18,025 nt of DNA from an uncultured Clostridia bacterium (lineage in GTDB: Bacteria; Bacillota; Clostridia; TANB77; CAG-508): assembly GCA_949448405.1 (NCBI GenBank), contig CASTFX010000009.1, forward strand, positions 1-18,025, given 5' to 3'. Shown one piece after another: positions 14,121 through 18,025 of this stretch. A program made the position numbers and the translations under genes. A model generated the notes under the pieces. It did not search any database. It was given only the letters and a program-made list of their open reading frames with translations, and was not told the DNA's origin. Each line of letters begins with the position of its first letter. Positions within the stretch are counted from its first letter, which is position 1.

Positions 14121-15305
14121 ATGATGAAAAAACTAAAAGTTTTAATGATAACTTTATGTATGATTTTACTCTTATCTAGCGTTTGTATAAATACAAATGT
14201 ATTTGCAACAAATCCAGAAGCAAGAGATGTAGGAGAGCCAGTAACAACTTCAGAAGATAATCAAGAAGGTGATTCCAACGAGGCTATACAGGAACATGAA
14301 GGCGATTTATATGTTATATATGGAGAAGATGGAATTTATACAAAAAGTAATTATGTGATGGATAAATATGTAGATGGTAATGTATTTATCTTTGGTAATG
14401 ATGTAAAAATAACAGGACAAATTAATGGTTCATTATTTGTTTTTGCATCATCAGTTACAATTGAAGAAGAGGCATTTATTGGATGCCATATATTTGCCTT
14501 TGCAAATACTGTAAAAATGTCAGGAACAACTTATGACATGTATGCTGCTTGTAAAAATTTTGAAATGACAAATACAGGAACAATATATAGAGACTTAAAA
14601 TATGCAGCAGAGAACTCAATAGTACTTGGAAGAGTTGGAAGAGACTTGATGATATCAGGAGAAAACATAGAAGTTTATAAAAGTGATGAAGAACAATTAT
14701 ATGTAGCTAGAGATTTGAAATATTATTCACCAGAACCAATAGAAAGTTTAGATAAAATAACAGTCAATGGAGAAAAAATACATCAAAAAGTTAAACATGA
14801 AGTATCAGAAAGAGGACCACTTGATTATGTTTATAATGCAGTAGAAAATGTGATATTTGCAATTGCTATATATGCGGCATTAATTTTCTTAACACCTAAA
14901 TTCGTAGAAAAAACAAAAGGATATGTTTCTACAAGAGCTCTACTTTCAGGAGCCATAGGACTTGCATTTACAATACTTGTGCCAGTTATTGCATTCTTAC
15001 TATTACTTACAAGTATAGGAATATCAATATCATTTACTATGGTTATGATATATGCTTTAATACTAATGATTAATAGTGTAATTGTAACAATAGCTATAAA
15101 CGAATTTGTAGCAGAAAAATTACCAGCAATTGATACAACTTGGAAAAAGATTTTAATGATAATACCAATATCATTAGGGGTATTCTTAGTTAGACAAATA
15201 CCAGTCATAGGTTCTTGGATAACAGCTATAATACTATTTGTTGGAGTAGGAATAACAGTTCTTTACCAATTTGATAAAAGAAAAAAGGAAGAAACAGCTG
15301 AATAA
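14121..15305 (+). CDS. Exported bactofilin-like (polymer-forming) membrane protein
   Basis: This is a 394-residue protein. Residues 1-30 (MMKKLKVLMITLCMILLLSS...) are a signal peptide or anchor. Residues about 75-210 repeat a short beta-strand pattern (DGNVFIFGNDVKITGQ, GSLFVFASSVTIEE, CHIFAFANTVKMSG) typical of the right-handed beta-helix of bactofilin-like polymer-forming proteins. Residues about 235-385 hold four or five hydrophobic helices, ending in a basic and acidic tail (KRKKEETAE). The predicted layout is an extracytoplasmic beta-helix tethered by a membrane bundle. The start at 14121 is chosen because AGGA at 14111-14114 is six bases before it, while the ATG at 14115 is too close. 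A role in envelope organisation is inference. Confidence 0.75.
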   Translation: MMKKLKVLMITLCMILLLSSVCINTNVFATNPEARDVGEPVTTSEDNQEGDSNEAIQEHEGDLYVIYGEDGIYTKSNYVMDKYVDGNVFIFGNDVKITGQINGSLFVFASSVTIEEEAFIGCHIFAFANTVKMSGTTYDMYAACKNFEMTNTGTIYRDLKYAAENSIVLGRVGRDLMISGENIEVYKSDEEQLYVARDLKYYSPEPIESLDKITVNGEKIHQKVKHEVSERGPLDYVYNAVENVIFAIAIYAALIFLTPKFVEKTKGYVSTRALLSGAIGLAFTILVPVIAFLLLLTSIGISISFTMVMIYALILMINSVIVTIAINEFVAEKLPAIDTTWKKILMIIPISLGVFLVRQIPVIGSWITAIILFVGVGITVLYQFDKRKKEETAE

Positions 15306-15311
15306 TTAATT

Positions 15312-15338
15312 AAAAGGTATAGAAATTCTATACCTTTT
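15312..15338. terminator. Perfect palindromic hairpin between genes
   Basis: AAAAGGTATAGAA (15312-15324) pairs with TTCTATACCTTTT (15326-15338), a perfect symmetrical stem with A and T runs at its base, suited to termination in either direction. No promoter is evident between it and the next gene, so it may allow partial read-through. Confidence 0.7.
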
Positions 15339-15366
15339 AGATATTTATTTAAGAAAGGAAGATAAA

Positions 15367-17091
15367 ATGGATTATTTAGAAAAATATGATGAATGGTGCA
15401 CAAATGAAGTGTTTGATGACAATACAAGAAAAGAATTATTAGATTTAAAGGGAAATGACAAAGAAATAAAAGAAAGATTTTATAAAGAACTAGAATTTGG
15501 AACAGCAGGTTTAAGAGGAATAATAGGTGCAGGAACAAACAGAATGAACATTTACACAGTAGGAAAAGCAACACAAGGGCTTGCAAATTTCATAATAAAA
15601 CAAAATGGACAAAATAAAGGAGTAGCCATTGCATATGACTCAAGACATATGTCAGAGGAATTTAGTGAAATGGCAGCTTTATGCTTAAATGCGAATGGAA
15701 TAAAGACATATAGATTTGAAAGCTTAAGACCAACACCAGAGCTTTCATTTGCAGTAAGAGAATTAGGTTGTATTGCAGGAATAGTAGTAACTGCAAGTCA
15801 TAATCCACCAGAATATAACGGATATAAGGTATACTGGGAAGATGGAGCACAAATAGTGCCACCTATAGATAAAGGAATAATAACAGAAGTAAATAGTGTT
15901 ACGGATTACACAGAAATAAAGAAAATGAGCTTACAAGAAGCAAAAAACGCAGGGCTTTATAATATTATAGGAAAAGAAATAGATGACAGATATATGGAAG
16001 AACTAAAAAAACAATTATTAAATCCAGATATTATAAAAGAAATGTCAGATGACTTAACAATAGTATATACTCCATTACACGGAACAGGAAACTTACCAGT
16101 AAGAAGAATATTAAAAGAAATTGGATTTAAAAATGTATATGTAGTTCCAGAGCAAGAATTACCAAATGGAGATTTCCCAACAGTAAGTTATCCAAACCCA
16201 GAAGCACCAGAAGCATTTGAATTAGCGTTAAAACTTGCAAAAGAGGTAAAAGCAGACATAGTACTTGCAACAGACCCAGATGCAGACAGATTAGGAGTTT
16301 ATGCTTTAGATACTAAAACAAATGAATATGTATCATTTACAGGAAATATGTCAGCACTATTAATTGCAGAATATGTATTATCAGAAAAGAAGAAGAGAAA
16401 TTTAATACCTGCAAATGGAGCAATGGTATCAACAATAGTATCTTCAAATCTAACAGAAGCAATAGCCAAAGAGTATAATATAAAATTAATAGAAACTTTA
16501 ACAGGATTCAAATATATAGGAGAACAAATAAAACTATTTGAACAAAATCATTCAAATGAATATTTATTTGGATTTGAAGAAAGTTATGGCTGCTTAGTTG
16601 GAACACATGCAAGAGATAAAGATTCTGTAGTAGCAGTTATGATGCTTGCAGAAGCAGCAGCTTATTATAAAAAACAAGGATTAACTCTATGGGATCAAAT
16701 GATAAATATATATGAAAAATACGGATATTATAGAGAAACACTTGCAACTATGACATTAAAGGGAATAGAAGGGCAAGAGAAAATAAAACAAATAATAGAA
16801 AAGCTAAGAAATACAACAATAGAAAATGTAGGAAATTTCAAAGTTTTAGAAATAAGAGATTATCAAACAAAAGTAATTAAAGATTTACAAAAAGGAGAAA
16901 ACAGACAAACAACATTGCCAATATCAAATGTATTATATTTCAAACTAGAAAAAGACGCATGGTGCTGTGTAAGACCATCTGGAACAGAACCTAAAATAAA
17001 ATTCTATATGGGCGTAAATGAAAAAACTATGGAAGAAGCAAATAAAAACTTAGAAGAACTGAAAGAAGCAATGCTTAAAATATGTGAATAA
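15367..17091 (+). CDS. Phosphoglucomutase/phosphomannomutase (alpha-D-phosphohexomutase family)
   Basis: This 574-residue enzyme interconverts hexose 1- and 6-phosphates and so links glycolysis with cell-wall and glycogen precursors. The phosphoserine loop is VTASHNPPEYNGYK (Ser144), the magnesium loop is DPDADR (303-308), sugar recognition is by GFEESYG, and phosphate binding is by RPSGTEPK (536-543). Its length matches the long PgcA-type subfamily of Firmicutes. The start follows AAAGGAAG at 15355-15362. It contains no in-frame CGG despite its length, and arginine is almost always AGA. An upstream ROK-type sugar kinase in the same window could supply glucose 6-phosphate, but the two are not in one operon. 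Confidence 0.95.
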   Translation: MDYLEKYDEWCTNEVFDDNTRKELLDLKGNDKEIKERFYKELEFGTAGLRGIIGAGTNRMNIYTVGKATQGLANFIIKQNGQNKGVAIAYDSRHMSEEFSEMAALCLNANGIKTYRFESLRPTPELSFAVRELGCIAGIVVTASHNPPEYNGYKVYWEDGAQIVPPIDKGIITEVNSVTDYTEIKKMSLQEAKNAGLYNIIGKEIDDRYMEELKKQLLNPDIIKEMSDDLTIVYTPLHGTGNLPVRRILKEIGFKNVYVVPEQELPNGDFPTVSYPNPEAPEAFELALKLAKEVKADIVLATDPDADRLGVYALDTKTNEYVSFTGNMSALLIAEYVLSEKKKRNLIPANGAMVSTIVSSNLTEAIAKEYNIKLIETLTGFKYIGEQIKLFEQNHSNEYLFGFEESYGCLVGTHARDKDSVVAVMMLAEAAAYYKKQGLTLWDQMINIYEKYGYYRETLATMTLKGIEGQEKIKQIIEKLRNTTIENVGNFKVLEIRDYQTKVIKDLQKGENRQTTLPISNVLYFKLEKDAWCCVRPSGTEPKIKFYMGVNEKTMEEANKNLEELKEAMLKICE

Positions 17092-17096
17092 AGATT

Positions 17097-17135
17097 AAAT
17101 GGTAATCTAAAGTTTTTAATTAGATTACCATTTTT
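17097..17135 (+). terminator. Intrinsic terminator after phosphoglucomutase
   Basis: Arms 17097-17109 and 17121-17133 form a 13-bp perfect stem with an 11-base loop, and the right arm runs into TTTTT. It lies six bases after the stop codon. Confidence 0.85.
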
Positions 17136-17165
17136 CTATTACGAAAAGGAGTTACTAAAAAAACA

Positions 17166-18025
17166 ATGAAGCAATTTTTCAAAAAGATAAAAGAATTTAC
17201 AGAAAAACATACAATACTATGCTTGATACTTATATTTGTTATAGGAATTGTGCTATATGGAATAATTGCAAAATCAATGACAAGCCCGATATATTTCCAA
17301 AATGATGAAGAAATATATGTAAACATGGCAAAATCACTTTTTTATAACCATAATTTTTCTATGGAATACAAGCTCGTAAACTATAGTTGTGTAATATACT
17401 CAGCGATTCTATCCTTAGCATACTTTTTCTACTCACCAGAAAACATTTTATTTATCATGAGAATGATAGGTGTTATTGCAATGATGACAAGTGTATTTCC
17501 AATATATTTGCTCAGCAAAAAAGTACTTAATAGCAAATCAAAAGCCTTAATAATTGCAGCAATATCACTTATAATTCCAGAAATGATGTCAAGTGTATAT
17601 CTTATACAAGAAAATCTAAGCTATCCTATGTATTTATGGATAACATATTTTGTATATTCTAAATTTGAACGAAATATTAAAACCATAACAAAAAATGATA
17701 TAATAATAATAATTTTGCTAGTGGCTATATTTTTTACAAAATCATACACTATAGCATTTGCTGCAGCTTATTTTATATTTTTATTAATAGATTGCATAAG
17801 GAGAAAAGAGTATAAAGAAATAAAAACTGTAGTTATCCAAGGATTTATATTTAGTATTTTAATACTAATTGGATTAATACTTGTAAAGGCAATAAATGGG
17901 TTCGAAAATGGAGTAAACCATTATGATAATCAAATAAATGAAGTGTTTCCAATAACTCTAAATAAAATTCGGAACTTCTTTATATGGGATATTTTGCTAT
18001 ACTTTATTTTTTCTATTCTGTATGG
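17166..18025 (+). CDS. Polytopic membrane protein, GT39/ArnT-like (3' end missing)
   Basis: The frame opens at ATG 17166 and is still open at the window end. The nearest ribosome binding site (AAAAGGAG, 17144-17151) is 14 bases away, longer than usual. After a short basic start (MKQFFKKIKEF) comes a membrane helix, then an extracytoplasmic loop FQNDEEIYVNMAKSLFY. That loop resembles the acidic catalytic loop of lipid-linked sugar transferases of the GT-C fold (GT39, ArnT). Many further hydrophobic helices follow. Codon 269 is CGG (17970-17972) after AAA ATT. If the +1 rule applies, the tail reads GTSLYGIFCYTLFFLF. In the zero frame it reads RNFFIWDILLYFIF. Neither frame meets a stop before the edge. 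The glycosyltransferase assignment is inference. Confidence 0.65.
   Translation, partial: MKQFFKKIKEFTEKHTILCLILIFVIGIVLYGIIAKSMTSPIYFQNDEEIYVNMAKSLFYNHNFSMEYKLVNYSCVIYSAILSLAYFFYSPENILFIMRMIGVIAMMTSVFPIYLLSKKVLNSKSKALIIAAISLIIPEMMSSVYLIQENLSYPMYLWITYFVYSKFERNIKTITKNDIIIIILLVAIFFTKSYTIAFAAAYFIFLLIDCIRRKEYKEIKTVVIQGFIFSILILIGLILVKAINGFENGVNHYDNQINEVFPITLNKIRNFFIWDILLYFIFSILY
17970..17972 (+). other. Candidate CGG +1 frameshift site at the window edge
   Basis: This in-frame CGG follows ATT and precedes A, so a skipped C would be followed by GGA (Gly), the same form as the six other sites. Only 53 bases remain, and both frames stay open, so the sequence shown cannot decide. Confidence 0.45.

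Overview
The window reads as a chromosomal segment of an AT-rich (roughly 30% GC) low-GC Gram-positive bacterium, most likely an uncultured member of the Clostridia. The grounds are the ireB-ruvX-yrzB cluster, spoIIM beside xerD and an EndoQ gene (the same neighbourhood as in Bacillus subtilis), AGA as the dominant arginine codon, and strong GGAGG-type ribosome binding sites with TTGACA/TATAAT promoters. No RNA genes, CRISPR arrays or insertion sequences were seen.

Layout. Positions 1-4436 hold a probable operon: a 5'-truncated CpaE/MinD-like P-loop protein with two AT-hook-like motifs, a membrane-anchored GAF plus degenerate GGDEF protein, ireB, ruvX and a yrzB-like gene. A GC-rich hairpin terminator and a new promoter lead to a HAD-type nucleotidase (4559-5113). 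Next comes a compositional island (about 5190-5680, about 51% GC) with one unrecognised gene and its own hairpin. Positions 5687-8353 contain tmcAL on the minus strand, divergent from rnhA and a ROK sugar kinase. Positions 8461-11180 contain an HD-like protein, a small unknown protein, an EndoQ homologue and spoIIM. Positions 11267-15305 contain xerD, a small membrane protein, purD and a bactofilin-like membrane protein. A phosphoglucomutase (15367-17091) follows, then a polytopic membrane protein running off the right edge.

The outstanding observation concerns frameshifts. Four conserved genes (tmcAL, the ROK kinase, endoQ, spoIIM) are broken by six single-base frameshifts, and all six have the same form: an extra C at a codon boundary directly before a glycine codon, so that an in-frame CGG codon appears and the conserved protein continues in the +1 frame (C skipped, GGN read). 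The ROK kinase and spoIIM carry two sites each. A scan of the intact AT-rich genes found no in-frame CGG at all, although about 16 out-of-frame CGG triplets occur in them. A seventh in-frame CGG lies in the gene at the right edge and cannot be resolved. CGT and CGA are still used within conserved sequence. The simplest reading is that CGG has no functional arginine tRNA in this organism and triggers efficient +1 frameshifting, or that CGGN is read as a four-base glycine codon. This would be a bacterial parallel to the pervasive frameshifting of Euplotes. The GC-rich island gene has an in-frame CGG at codon 15 and would be truncated by this rule, which fits recent acquisition.
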